Source: Treponema sp.
GTDB taxonomy: Bacteria > Spirochaetota > Spirochaetia > Treponematales > Treponemataceae
DNA length: 33,631 bases
Reading direction: 5' to 3'
Assembly (NCBI GenBank): GCA_024695625.1
Contig: JAILHV010000193.1
Location: forward strand, 1 to 33,631
Position numbers and translations under genes: made by a program. The first letter of the stretch is position 1; each line of letters starts with the position of its first letter. This document shows positions 16,101 through 24,119 of this stretch, piece after piece. Under the pieces are notes generated by a model that saw only the letters and a list, made by a program, of their open reading frames with translations, made no database searches and was not told the DNA's origin.

Positions 16101-19100
16101 TTCCGTCTTCTGTGCAAGCAGGGATGCGAGGTTTTCGGTCTTTTCGTTAAGGTCGTTTTCGAGGCGGTCAGTGCGGTTGGTAAGTTCTTCCGCAAGGGTT
16201 GCAGTGCGGGCGCGGACATCCTCTTCAAGGCGGGAAGCCCTGTCGTTCACATTCTGCTCCAAAGTGCTTACGCGCTCTTCAACGTTCTGCTCCAATGAAA
16301 GGGAGCGGTTGTTAACGTTGGCCTCAAGTTCGTCGCTGCGGTTGTTGACCTTTTCTTCAAGGTCGGTAACGCGGGCCCTAACCTGCTCTTCTGCAGAAGT
16401 GATGCGGTCGTCCACGGCAGACATGAGGGATGAAGTCTTTTCTTCCACAGTCTTGTCGAGGGAAGAAAGGGTCTGCTCAAAGGCCTGCTGGATTGCATCT
16501 GCCTTTCCGTTAACGCTTTCCTCCAGGTTGGAAGTTCGTCTTGCAACGGAGCTGTCAAGTGATGCAACGGTTTCGTTTACGGCCTTGTCAAGTGCAAGGG
16601 TCCTGTCTTTTACCATCTTGCTAAGGTCGCCGATCTTTTCGTTCATGCCTTTTTCAAGGTCACCAACATTCACCTTTATTGCCTTTATGATGCCGGCTGT
16701 CTTGTCGTTGTACATCTTTGCAAGGCCAGCAATGCGGGAAGTGTAGGTCTTTTCGATAGCGGCAGTGCGTTCCTTAAGACCATTGTCCAAATTGTCCGTT
16801 GTTCCGGTAACAAGGGTGCGGAGGTTTTCGGTCTTGGTCTGAATCTCTTCCTGCAGCTGAGATGTCTTTCCGGTCAAGTCTTCAACAAGAGCCTGTGAGC
16901 GGGTAAGGTAATCATTTTCCAGTGCAGCAAGGCGTTCCTGTACGGAAGATTCAAGGGCAGAAGTTCTTTCTTCTACAGAGCCGGTGATGTTATCCGTAAG
17001 GGATTCAACAGCTTCCTTGATTGAAGAAGTACGGCTGTTCATCTCCTCTTCAAGTTCAGAGGTAGTCTTGATTACGTCTGCTTCAAGAGCCTCGGTCTTT
17101 TCGTGCAAATCATTGGTGATGAATTCAATGCGGTTGTTTATCTCGTTCTGCAGTGAAGAAGACTTGCTCAAAACTTCATCCCTGATGTGGGCAGATGTTT
17201 CGTTGACGGTCTTTTCAAGCGGCATAAGGCGGGCTTCTATGTTGCGCTCCAAATCCTCAGTGCGCGTATTGAAGTTGCCCTCCAAAGTGGAAGCGCGTGT
17301 CTGCATTTCAGAAGAAAGCGTGTCGATGCGTTCTGTAACGGAATCTTCCAAGGCTGAGGTCCGCTCGCTAACGGTTTGCTCAACATCCTGGGTACGGGAG
17401 GCAAGTTCTGCGACAGTATCCTGAAGGGCACCGGCAGTCTTTTGCGTTGTTTCGCTGACATATTCCTGAATTTGCTGAATGCGCTTATTGAAGGAATCTT
17501 CAAGGTTGCTTACAGTCTGTGCAGCGCGGTTTGCAATTGAATCTGTTGAACCGTCCACGCGGTCTGAAATTTCCTTGATCCTGCTGTCGAGTCCGCTTTC
17601 AAGTTCGGAAGTGCGTCCGTCAATAACAGATGAAAGTTCGTCAGTCTTTTCCCTAAGGTCTGTTGCAATTGCGCTTGTCTTTTCTTCAATAGAAGTAGAA
17701 AGTCCGTCTGTCCTCTGCTCAAGGTCGCTTGCAATTTCGCCGGTTCTTTCTTCAATAGAAGATGAAAGCTCGTCTGTTCTCTGCTTAAGGTCGGTGGCAA
17801 GCTCGCCAGTCCTTTCTTCTATCTGGGCAGAGAGGCTTTCTGTGCGGGTCTTAAGATCTTCTGCAATGGCACCGGTCTTTACATCCACATCCTGTGAAAG
17901 TGTTGCTGCCTTGTGGTTGAGTGCGGCGGCAATGTTTCCGGTAATCTCCTGGATTCTTTGAGCAAGTCCTGTTGTCTTTGACTCAAGGCTTTCTGAAAGG
18001 TTCTGGGTGGAACCGTTGATGCTGTTGGAAAGTTCCTCTGTGCGCTTTTCAAGGCGGTCAGAAAGGTCTTCGGTTTTACTGTCAATGCTTTCCTGAAGGG
18101 CTCCGGTCTTTTCTTCCAGGCGGTCGCTAAGGCCTTCGGTCTTACTGTCAATGCTCTCCTGAAGGGCATCCGTCTTTTCTTCAAGGCGGTTGGAAAGGTC
18201 TTCTGTTGTAGAATCTATGCGCTCCTGAAGCTCTGCGGTGCGGTCTTCCACGCTCTGAGCAAGTGCGTTGGTCTTTTCTTCAAGGCTGACAGATGCGGAA
18301 TTTGTCCTTGCGGTAAGGTTCTTGATGATTTCCGTAAGTTTCTGCTTAACGGCATCAGTAAGCTGTGTAGTTGTCTCGTCAACGTGGCGGGTAAGTACCG
18401 ATGTACGCTCTTCCAAGGTCTGGGATGCGGCCGCGGTCTTGTTGTTAACGTCCTGCTCAAGGTCGGTAATGCGCTGGGAAACGCGCTTTTCGATAGCGGT
18501 AGTCTTGTCGTTAACTGCAAGGGTAAGGTTTTCCGTAATCTGGTTAAGGTTCTGCTCAAGGACGGAGGTCTTTCCAGTAACATCCTGTTCAAGGGCGGAA
18601 GTCTTTTCCTTAAGCTGGCGGGCAAGGTCTGCAGTGCGGGCATTAAGCTCGTCTGCCAAGTTGTCAGTCTTTTCCGCAAGGGTCTGGGTAAGTTCTGCCG
18701 TGCGGTCATCAACGCTCTGGGCAAGAGAGTCTGCCTTTATCGCAAAATTCTGCTCAAGCTCGGCGGTGCGGCTGTTGTACTTGTCCTGAATGATTGAAGT
18801 GCGGTCCTTCATGGCCTTGTCCAAGCCGGAAATGCTTGATTCAATCAATTCATTAAATTCGTATGCCCTCTTTTCAAGCGCATCCTGCAAGCTTCTTGTG
18901 CGGTCTTCTATGTCCGTGGTGTAGTTGCTTGTTAGGCTTGTGTACTGTTCAATTGCGGAATCAGTCTTTTCCATAACGTCATGAGTCATGTTCTCCAGGT
19001 TTTCCATAACCTGTCTTTCCAAGTCGCCTGAGCGGTCCTTTATCTGCTGTTCAAGAATGCCTGTCCTTTCTTCAAGGGCCTGCCTTAGCTCAGAAGTGCG

Positions 19101-22100
19101 CTCTTCTATGTTCTTTGTGTAGCTTCCGGTTGTTGCGGCATACTGCTCGATTGCTGCGTCTGCTGCCTGCCTTACCTGCTCGGACATTTCTGCAATCTTG
19201 TTGGTAATGTCTGATTCAAGTGAGTCGGAAGTATTCTGAATGCGGTCGGAAAGGTTGGCCGTCTTTTCTTCAAGTGCGGCATAGAGCTCGGCTGTGTGGT
19301 CGTCTATGTCCTTTGTATAGGAAGAAGTTGTGCTGCGGTACTTTGCAATTGCGTCTTCCGTCTGGAGCTGGACGCTGGTGGTCATGTCTTCAAGCTTCTG
19401 CTTTAAGAGTGCGTCCAAAGCTTCCGTCTTCTTCTTTATGTCGTTGCTGATTGCAATGGTGCGGCTGTTAAGGTCTCCGGAATGCTGCTTAATCTGTGCG
19501 TCAAGAACATTGGTTCTGTCCGTAAATTCCGCTTCCATGGAATTGAGCTTTTCCGTAAGCGTCTGTGCAAGGTCTCCTGTGCGCTTCTTTACGTCTGAAT
19601 CGATTGCGGAAGTCTTTTCGGAGAAAGTAGTGTTGAGGGTTGTAATCCTCTGCTTGAATGCGGCTTCCACAGTGCCAGTTCTTGTGTCCACGTAGCTTTC
19701 CAAATCGGAAGTTTTCTTTGTAATGGAATCTTCCAAAGCCTGGGTTCTTTCTGCAACAGAATCCTCAAGCTCGTGGGTGCGGGTGTCGTAGGCTTCCTCA
19801 ATATCCTTGGTGCGGGTTTCAAGAATAGACTGAATGTTGTCTGTGCGGCGGGTAACCTCATCTTCTATAGCCTGAATTCTTGAAGATGCCGTCTCTGCAA
19901 CTTCCTCTGCCCTGGAAGTAATTCCGTTGTGAACTTCGGAAACGCGGGCATTAAGTTCATCAGCAAGGTCGCCGGTGCGGTCCTTAATCTGGTCTTCAAG
20001 AGCCTTGGTCTTTGTTTCAAGCGAAATAGTAATGTTTCCTGTGCGCTCGTTAAGTTCATCTTCCAAAGCCTTGGTCTTTGTGTGCACTTCATCTTCCAGG
20101 TTGCCAGTCCTTGTCTGAACATCCTGTGTAAGCTCGGAAAGCGCCTTGTTAACAAGGTCCTCCACGTTGCCTGTTCTAGAGCCAAGCGTAGTGGAAATAT
20201 TCTGAATCGTATCGTTTACAAGGGCTGTAAGGGTTGAAGTGCGCTCTTCAAGGTCACCCTCCAAACCTGTATACTTTTCGTTAAGGGAATCAGCAAGGGT
20301 GGTGCTTCTTGAATCAACATCATCCTGAAGGGCTGCAATCCTTTCGTTAAGTGAATTTGCAATAGAAGAAGTGCGTGTCTCCACGTCTTCCTGCAGGGCA
20401 CTAATCTTGGAGTTTACAGAATTCTCAATGCCGGAAGTCTTTGCTGCAACCTCATCCTTAAGGGCAGAAATGCGGCTGCTAACGGATTCCTCTATGCCTG
20501 TAGTCTGTGCGTTGACCTTTTCTTCCAAACCGGAAATGCGGTTGGTAACTGTGTCTTCAATAGCCTTTGTCTTTGAAAGAACATCAGAAATAAGGTTCTG
20601 GGTAGATTCGGTGGAGCTGTCCTGTACAGAGCGGATTTTTTCCTGCACTGAATCAGAAAGCTCGGACATGCTTGTGTCAACAAATTCCTGAAGCGATGCG
20701 CTCTGGGTGTTAACGTTTTCCGTAAGAACCCCAACCTTCTGCAAAACGGTGTCTTCCAACTGGCTGGTGCGTTCCTCCAAGTTGGAAGTTGCCTCGTCTA
20801 TCCTCTGGTTTGCGGAATTCTCAAAATTGGAAGTGCGGTTCTCTATGGCAGAGCTAAGGTTTTCTATGCTGGAGTTAAGGCTTTCCTCCAGGTTCTGTGT
20901 CTTAAGCTCTATGCTAACGTTAAAGTCTTCTATAGTCTTGTCAACGTTTTCTTCAAGAGCGCGGGCCCTTTCTTCCAGCTTGGAAACAGCTTCCTCGGTC
21001 TTCTGTGAAAAGCGGTCCTCAAGGTTTCCAATCTGCTCGTCAACAGAAGCCTGCAACCCTTCCGCCGTCTTTGTAACGGAATCTTCAAGGGACTGGGTGC
21101 GGTCAGCAAATTCGGATGAAATGGTAGAAGTCCTGTCTTCAAGAGCAGAACCAAGTTCCTCTTCCTTCTGCTTAAGAAGGGCAAAGAAGCGTTCCTCGGT
21201 GTCCTTTATAGAAGCCGCCATCGAATCGCTTGATCCGTTAAGGCTTTCCTCCAAATCCTCCTGGCGTTCAGTGAACATCTGGGCAAGGCTGTTAACCTTT
21301 TCGTTAAATGAATTTACAATGTCTGCATTCTTCTGCGTGTACTGGTTTTCAAATTCGCGGGTGCGCTGGGTAAAGAATGATGCAAGGGTCTGGAGCTTTT
21401 CGTTAAAGGAGTTGTCCATTGCGCGGGCCCTTTCTGCAAAGGAGTTGCTTATGCCTGCGGTATTCTCGTTGAATGAATCTTCCAAAGCCTTCGTGCGGTC
21501 TGAATAGGTAAAGTTAAGGTTGGCAGTCTTTTCCTGAATGATTGTCTCCAGCTTGTTAAGCTTGTTCCTGAATTCCGTGGAAATTTCCTGTGCCCTCTCA
21601 ACAATCTGGGAAGCAATTTCCTCCGTCTTCTGCTGGAAATCCTTTTCAAAAGCGGCCTTCTGTGCGTCAAGCGATGCGCTAAAGTTTGAAGACTGCTCGT
21701 TAATGCCCTGCTGAAGGGCCTGAATGCGGCTGTCCACAAGGGCCTGCAACTGCTCGGTCTGCTGCTGAATCTCGTTCATGCAGTTTTCCGTACGCTCGTC
21801 TGCCCTGGCCTGTAGCTCCTTGAATGCCTCGTCTTCCAAAGTGCCGGCACGTTCCGCCGCGTTGTCGTAGGTGTCCTTTATGTCCGCAGCAATTTTGTTC
21901 ATTATTACGTGGCTTTCTTCTATTGCATGCTTTGTTGCGTCTTCAATAGAGCGGGCCCTGCTTTCATACTCTTCCAAAAGATGGGAACCAATAAGCTTTA
22001 GGTTTTCGGAGTTGGCACTGGAGAAGTGTTCAACAAGTGCGGGAATCTGGCGGTCAAGGGAATCAACCTTCTTCTTCTGGGAATCAAGCCTCTGGTTCAG

Positions 22101-22514
22101 CTGGGTAATAATGCCAGCCTCTTCCTTTACGCGCTTAAGGTTTTCCTCTACGGCAGCACCCATTTCCATAAGCTCGCCAAAGCTCTTCTTGTAGTCTTCC
22201 AGGCCGTTGTTCATGTCGTTAACCTGGTTTATCTGCTTGGCAAGGTCGGCCGTAACCTGCTCAAACTCTTCCTTCTGCTGGTCAAGACGCTTTACCGCCG
22301 CCTTAGCCTGAATGTCCTTTGTTTCAAGCCCGCTTTCCAGCTCACGGATAGTGTCGCGCTGCTTCTTAAAGTATTCGTCAAATTCGCCCTGACGCTTTTC
22401 CGCATACTTCCTTACGCGCTCCAAGGAATTTTCGCTTTTATTTATTTGACCCAAAACAATACTAATGATAACAGACAGTGCCGCCGATATAATGATTGCA
22501 AGAATAATATTCAC
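13152..22514 (-). CDS. Giant membrane-anchored hendecad coiled-coil protein
   Basis: 3120 residues. The start is GTG 22514 with GGGTGGG 5 nt upstream. Residues 2-22 form one hydrophobic membrane segment (IILAIIISAALSVIISIVLG), so the bulk lies on one side, probably cytoplasmic with the anchor at the inner membrane. Residues ~30-325 are ordinary coiled coil. From ~329 to ~2200 the chain is about 170 units of 11 residues of the form x-[KR]-T-x-x-[LI]-x-x-x-[LVI]-x (for example EKTDALQESID, SKTEGLSDRLE). Residues ~2200-3060 are longer helical coiled coil without the 11-residue rule. The last ~45 residues contain GWSNREIAEKV and EDLVDLILE, helix-turn-helix-like. Hendecads predict a near-straight, slightly right-handed coil. 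I recall a report of a giant spirochaete coiled-coil protein linked to flagella; homology to it is untested. Confidence 0.9.
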   Translation of the reverse strand: MNIILAIIISAALSVIISIVLGQINKSENSLERVRKYAEKRQGEFDEYFKKQRDTIRELESGLETKDIQAKAAVKRLDQQKEEFEQVTADLAKQINQVNDMNNGLEDYKKSFGELMEMGAAVEENLKRVKEEAGIITQLNQRLDSQKKKVDSLDRQIPALVEHFSSANSENLKLIGSHLLEEYESRARSIEDATKHAIEESHVIMNKIAADIKDTYDNAAERAGTLEDEAFKELQARADERTENCMNEIQQQTEQLQALVDSRIQALQQGINEQSSNFSASLDAQKAAFEKDFQQKTEEIASQIVERAQEISTEFRNKLNKLETIIQEKTANLNFTYSDRTKALEDSFNENTAGISNSFAERARAMDNSFNEKLQTLASFFTQRTREFENQYTQKNADIVNSFNEKVNSLAQMFTERQEDLEESLNGSSDSMAASIKDTEERFFALLKQKEEELGSALEDRTSTISSEFADRTQSLEDSVTKTAEGLQASVDEQIGNLEDRFSQKTEEAVSKLEERARALEENVDKTIEDFNVSIELKTQNLEESLNSSIENLSSAIENRTSNFENSANQRIDEATSNLEERTSQLEDTVLQKVGVLTENVNTQSASLQEFVDTSMSELSDSVQEKIRSVQDSSTESTQNLISDVLSKTKAIEDTVTNRISGLEEKVNAQTTGIEESVSSRISALKDEVAAKTSGIENSVNSKISALQEDVETRTSSIANSLNERIAALQDDVDSRSTTLADSLNEKYTGLEGDLEERTSTLTALVNDTIQNISTTLGSRTGNVEDLVNKALSELTQDVQTRTGNLEDEVHTKTKALEDELNERTGNITISLETKTKALEDQIKDRTGDLADELNARVSEVHNGITSRAEEVAETASSRIQAIEDEVTRRTDNIQSILETRTKDIEEAYDTRTHELEDSVAERTQALEDSITKKTSDLESYVDTRTGTVEAAFKQRITTLNTTFSEKTSAIDSDVKKRTGDLAQTLTEKLNSMEAEFTDRTNVLDAQIKQHSGDLNSRTIAISNDIKKKTEALDALLKQKLEDMTTSVQLQTEDAIAKYRSTTSSYTKDIDDHTAELYAALEEKTANLSDRIQNTSDSLESDITNKIAEMSEQVRQAADAAIEQYAATTGSYTKNIEERTSELRQALEERTGILEQQIKDRSGDLERQVMENLENMTHDVMEKTDSAIEQYTSLTSNYTTDIEDRTRSLQDALEKRAYEFNELIESSISGLDKAMKDRTSIIQDKYNSRTAELEQNFAIKADSLAQSVDDRTAELTQTLAEKTDNLADELNARTADLARQLKEKTSALEQDVTGKTSVLEQNLNQITENLTLAVNDKTTAIEKRVSQRITDLEQDVNNKTAAASQTLEERTSVLTRHVDETTTQLTDAVKQKLTEIIKNLTARTNSASVSLEEKTNALAQSVEDRTAELQERIDSTTEDLSNRLEEKTDALQESIDSKTEGLSDRLEEKTGALQESIDSKTEDLSDRLEKRTEELSNSINGSTQNLSESLESKTTGLAQRIQEITGNIAAALNHKAATLSQDVDVKTGAIAEDLKTRTESLSAQIEERTGELATDLKQRTDELSSSIEERTGEIASDLEQRTDGLSTSIEEKTSAIATDLREKTDELSSVIDGRTSELESGLDSRIKEISDRVDGSTDSIANRAAQTVSNLEDSFNKRIQQIQEYVSETTQKTAGALQDTVAELASRTQDVEQTVSERTSALEDSVTERIDTLSSEMQTRASTLEGNFNTRTEDLERNIEARLMPLEKTVNETSAHIRDEVLSKSSSLQNEINNRIEFITNDLHEKTEALEADVIKTTSELEEEMNSRTSSIKEAVESLTDNITGSVEERTSALESSVQERLAALENDYLTRSQALVEDLTGKTSQLQEEIQTKTENLRTLVTGTTDNLDNGLKERTAAIEKTYTSRIAGLAKMYNDKTAGIIKAIKVNVGDLEKGMNEKIGDLSKMVKDRTLALDKAVNETVASLDSSVARRTSNLEESVNGKADAIQQAFEQTLSSLDKTVEEKTSSLMSAVDDRITSAEEQVRARVTDLEEKVNNRSDELEANVNNRSLSLEQNVEERVSTLEQNVNDRASRLEEDVRARTATLAEELTNRTDRLENDLNEKTENLASLLAQKTEDLQTAVDSTNVAVSERINNKVNEITKDLVAKVEFLEENVNQKSQKIEAETNTRVQNLLRTINDVLVEARRTSDELASETHGNTDRLDEIQTRVDGQAEKLQQRYDALFEDSISKAAEKEKASYEKFKALSIAHLNKYKTDLQAHIDAMQGNINGVLGEVQQKAITIKAEMEAALEQVKKQYEQALADSNGTVERINDATASGTKRLDQFDAEMKAQIVKFDESLTNSMKAIAQEYDEKQTRFLSGLDKQLDKYKKEMEYRLKQVSSAGTDVDKLETALRKIMDASQQRVLADFEKFTKSVSKNHIDFETTIKSNEDKISLDVANLQQQIEKIRTESFDTASNKLKLFEDQFTNGLKKREESLAEQLNSWKAAFDSRLSSFTAEYETRRHDLEIKYADDLKHRIMEIQSETTQTESKLQESLQAGQDTIQNQINTVNQNLHDFIEKYRDALKDTTSKANEILKQQSEEYNQKVQEQIALNAKSVSLFNRKLEEQLKENARAIEGQISDFKNRIEERQETGNAAIEDFEQQFEDWRLGIEQQFQNASNEYEQNFNDFLANHKQSIVDIEGKTEESRKKVQHDIDLLNEKADDALREYQDKSTVIMQSLQKQFDDMVTKTENMLVEATNQADRQISTLKRDVKESTENDKLAYQKMLDRMNADTDNLQTRIDEINKGIANFTKQTGLFEQAETLKSELVRSITTLKTEISSLAAYQNKVSDLVAQIDKVQAMSADFDRQIANYNAQRTTLDSLDQKFSQLMATSANMDAKIADLKTTSDNLTNMQVTVRNFQNSLDNIQQQYDRLETQAESIDQVGINVDATAQSIADLENRLADCDNQLVDLPEQIDGLQDQLNAILNDRGKLNDAIDKMTSLQSLIDETEDRIQNLTKSKEGIAKTEKRLMKLNEDAEKKIGILQTIAKADVKKKTSSGTKKDGGAGLTPQIRSTVKDLKRRYGWSNREIAEKVKINEDLVDLILETQDPDEE
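15920..21531 (-). repeat. 33-bp coding repeat array (hendecad region)
   Basis: Within the giant gene, 11-residue units follow one another almost without phase break. One exception is a set of three 22-residue variants ([TA]DxAIxxY...TxxYT..I) spaced 66 residues apart (about 18.9-19.4 kb), with a short phase shift just ahead of it. Most units have drifted at the DNA level. Confidence 0.85.
18051..18190 (-). repeat. Near-identical 66-bp tandem duplication inside the giant gene
   Basis: ACTGTCAATGCT and the surrounding bases recur at a 66-bp offset (18071 and 18137); AAGGCGGT recurs at 18051, 18117 and 18183. This encodes EKT-ALQESID-SKTE-LSDRLE twice and marks a recent two-hendecad expansion. 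A second 66-bp pair (CTTCAATAGAAG) is at 17684 and 17750. Confidence 0.85.
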
Positions 22515-22587
22515 TTTTTCCCACCCGAGTTTTTATTAATTGCAATTCCCAAAAAAACGCCTTTTGTGCGCAGTTTGGATAAATTCT

Positions 22588-22617
22588 ATTATAACATTAC
22601 ATAATTATAATATGCAA
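22588..22617 (-). promoter_or_regulatory. Candidate promoter of the giant gene
   Basis: On the minus strand TTGCAT (22617-22612), 18-bp spacer, TATAAT (22593-22588), in an AT-rich gap downstream of the HAD gene. The leader would be about 66 nt before GTG 22514. Confidence 0.5.
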
Positions 22618-22676
22618 TACATCAAAAGTCCAGTATAGCAATCATTTTTTAGGCATAAGGAGGGGTAAGTTCCACC

Positions 22677-23351
22677 CTATTTGTCCAGAAGAATCTTTCT
22701 TAGCTGCTTGTAATTTCTAAAGGAAACATCAGCCTCTTTTAAGGGAATATTAAACAAAGCCCTAAGGCCCTTCATCAGGTAGGCGCTCTTTAGACCGGCA
22801 TTGTTGGCACCCCTAACGTCGTACTTTATGCTGTTGCCCACGTAAAGAATCTCGCTTTCCTTAACCCCCAGCTTTCTTGCAAGAATCCCAAAGGGATATA
22901 TAGAAGGTTTTAGCGCACCAGATTCTTCAGAACCTATGCACACATCGCAAAGAGAGCGGATGCCCCACACCCTGCCCTTCTGCTCAGGCGGAAAGTCGGA
23001 AAGCAGGGCAACCTTGTAGCCTGCATTCTTTATGGCAAAAATAGTACCGTAAACATCGGGATAAGTCTTGATTTTTGTAAAATAGGGCTTTAGGCCTTCA
23101 TAGCAGACATCAGTAATCTTTATTTTGGCCTCTTCCGCAGAACAGTGAAGCTTTTCGGCAAGCAGGCGGGCCTGGTATTCAAAAAAATCTGCCAGGGGCG
23201 CGGTACGGTGCATCTGCTTGCGCACGGCGTTAAAGCGCAGGAAAAAGCGGAAATTCTTAAAGAAATATGCCGGCAGCCTAACAAAAAGCCGCCAGTCTGC
23301 ATAAAGGGTTCCGTCTATGTCAAAGGCAACGGCTTTGATACCTTCTATCAT
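22677..23351 (-). CDS. HAD-superfamily hydrolase (phosphatase-like)
   Basis: 224 residues. HAD motif I is FDIDGTLY (nucleophile D11, general acid D13), motif II LLSDFPPE (S118), motif III K148 in GALKPSIYPFG, and motif IV GNSIKYDVRGANNAG (D178). The helical insert between motifs I and II (about 20-95) is a C1-type cap. The layout matches the phosphoglycolate phosphatase/YjjG-like group; the substrate cannot be read from sequence. ATG 23351 is directly preceded by its promoter. It lies upstream of the giant gene on the same strand with a 162-bp gap, and divergent from the VTT-pssA-psd operon. Confidence 0.88.
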   Translation of the reverse strand: MIEGIKAVAFDIDGTLYADWRLFVRLPAYFFKNFRFFLRFNAVRKQMHRTAPLADFFEYQARLLAEKLHCSAEEAKIKITDVCYEGLKPYFTKIKTYPDVYGTIFAIKNAGYKVALLSDFPPEQKGRVWGIRSLCDVCIGSEESGALKPSIYPFGILARKLGVKESEILYVGNSIKYDVRGANNAGLKSAYLMKGLRALFNIPLKEADVSFRNYKQLRKILLDK

Positions 23352-23359
23352 AATAAGCC

Positions 23360-23388
23360 ATTATACCTTATTTTTGTGGAACTTGCAA
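23360..23388 (-). promoter_or_regulatory. HAD gene promoter, predicted leaderless
   Basis: On the minus strand TTGCAA (23388-23383), 17-bp spacer, perfect TATAAT (23365-23360). Only 8 nt separate the -10 from ATG 23351, so the leader should be 0-3 nt. No Shine-Dalgarno. Confidence 0.75.
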
Positions 23389-23399
23389 TTATGCAATTA

Positions 23400-23447
23400 C
23401 ACGGAAATCAATTTTGGGTGCAGCGGAAGGCAAAATTGATTTCCGTG
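23400..23447. repeat. 17-bp perfect inverted repeat between divergent promoters
   Basis: CACGGAAATCAATTTTG (23400-23416) and its exact complement (23431-23447) flank a 14-nt spacer. It lies between the HAD and VTT promoters, not after any gene end, so it is more likely an operator, cruciform or element remnant than a terminator. Confidence 0.85.
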
Positions 23448-23465
23448 ATGCAACTATGCTACCTA

Positions 23466-23494
23466 TTGATTTTTTATTGTTTCTACCATATACT
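23466..23494 (+). promoter_or_regulatory. Promoter of the VTT-pssA-psd operon
   Basis: TTGATT (23466-23471), 17-bp spacer, TATACT (23489-23494). Transcription should start near 23501, giving a leader of about 9 nt to ATG 23510 with no Shine-Dalgarno. Confidence 0.7.
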
Positions 23495-23509
23495 TCAATT
23501 TGCAGTTTT

Positions 23510-24112
23510 ATGGAAACTATAGAAAAGCAGCTGGAGGAACGGCCACGTGTGCTAAAGATTGCGGGAACCATAGGGTTTTTGCTTCTTGCCGCGGGGACGA
23601 CTATTTTTTTCCTGCACGAATACTTGGAAGGACACTTTAAAGACGTAAACTCACTCAGCGAATACATCGAAGCGTACGGAATCCTTGGTCCCGTCATGCT
23701 GACTTTCTTTCAGTGCGTAAAGGTTCTTGTTGCCATAGTACCTGGAGCGATTGGATGTATAGCCGGGGCTGGAATGTTCGGTTGGCTGGGTGGCTTCCTC
23801 TGCAGCTATATAGGAATATGTTCCGGCAGCATGATAGCCTTTCTTCTTTCCAAGAAATACGGAATGTCACTGATGAAGCTTGTTTTTTCCGACAAGCGTT
23901 ACAATAAATGCGTACGCTGGCTGCAAAAAAAGCATCATCACTATCCGGTTGTACTTTGGTTTGCAATTTGCTTTCCATTTTCCCCGGACGACTTTTTGTG
24001 CTACTTTTCGGGAATGACTTCTGTCTCTTTCCGCAAATTTGCACTCATCATTCTGACGGCAAAGCCCTGGACCATCCTTGGCTACAGCCTGATCTTTGGC
24101 CACATTTTTTGA
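23510..24112 (+). CDS. TVP38/TMEM64 (VTT-domain) membrane protein
   Basis: About 200 residues with several membrane segments: about 14-36, then a long hydrophobic block GPVMLTFFQCVKVLVAIVPG to SMIAFLLSKKYG, and a C-terminal pair. The VTT hallmark is a reentrant Pro/Gly-rich loop (IVPGAIGCIAGAGMFGWLGG), with FPFSPDDFLCYFSGMT in the second half. I chose ATG 23510 (METIEKQL) because it follows the promoter; an upstream in-frame ATG at 23414 would lie within the inverted repeat. VTT-fold proteins include lipid scramblases (TMEM41B, VMP1) and DedA-type lipid carriers. Placement ahead of pssA and psd suggests handling of PS or PE across the membrane, which is inference. Confidence 0.85.
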   Translation: METIEKQLEERPRVLKIAGTIGFLLLAAGTTIFFLHEYLEGHFKDVNSLSEYIEAYGILGPVMLTFFQCVKVLVAIVPGAIGCIAGAGMFGWLGGFLCSYIGICSGSMIAFLLSKKYGMSLMKLVFSDKRYNKCVRWLQKKHHHYPVVLWFAICFPFSPDDFLCYFSGMTSVSFRKFALIILTAKPWTILGYSLIFGHIF

Positions 24113-24119
24113 GGTAACT

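Noticed and set aside
15920..21531. CRISPR-like periodic repeats
   Set aside because: The 33-bp period is coding (11 residues), units drift without constant repeat/spacer division, and no cas genes are present.
13336..22194. Many long open frames on the plus strand opposite the giant gene
   Set aside because: They are shadows of the 33-bp periodic coding sequence: same periodicity, no Shine-Dalgarno or recognisable domains, and the minus-strand frame is open throughout.
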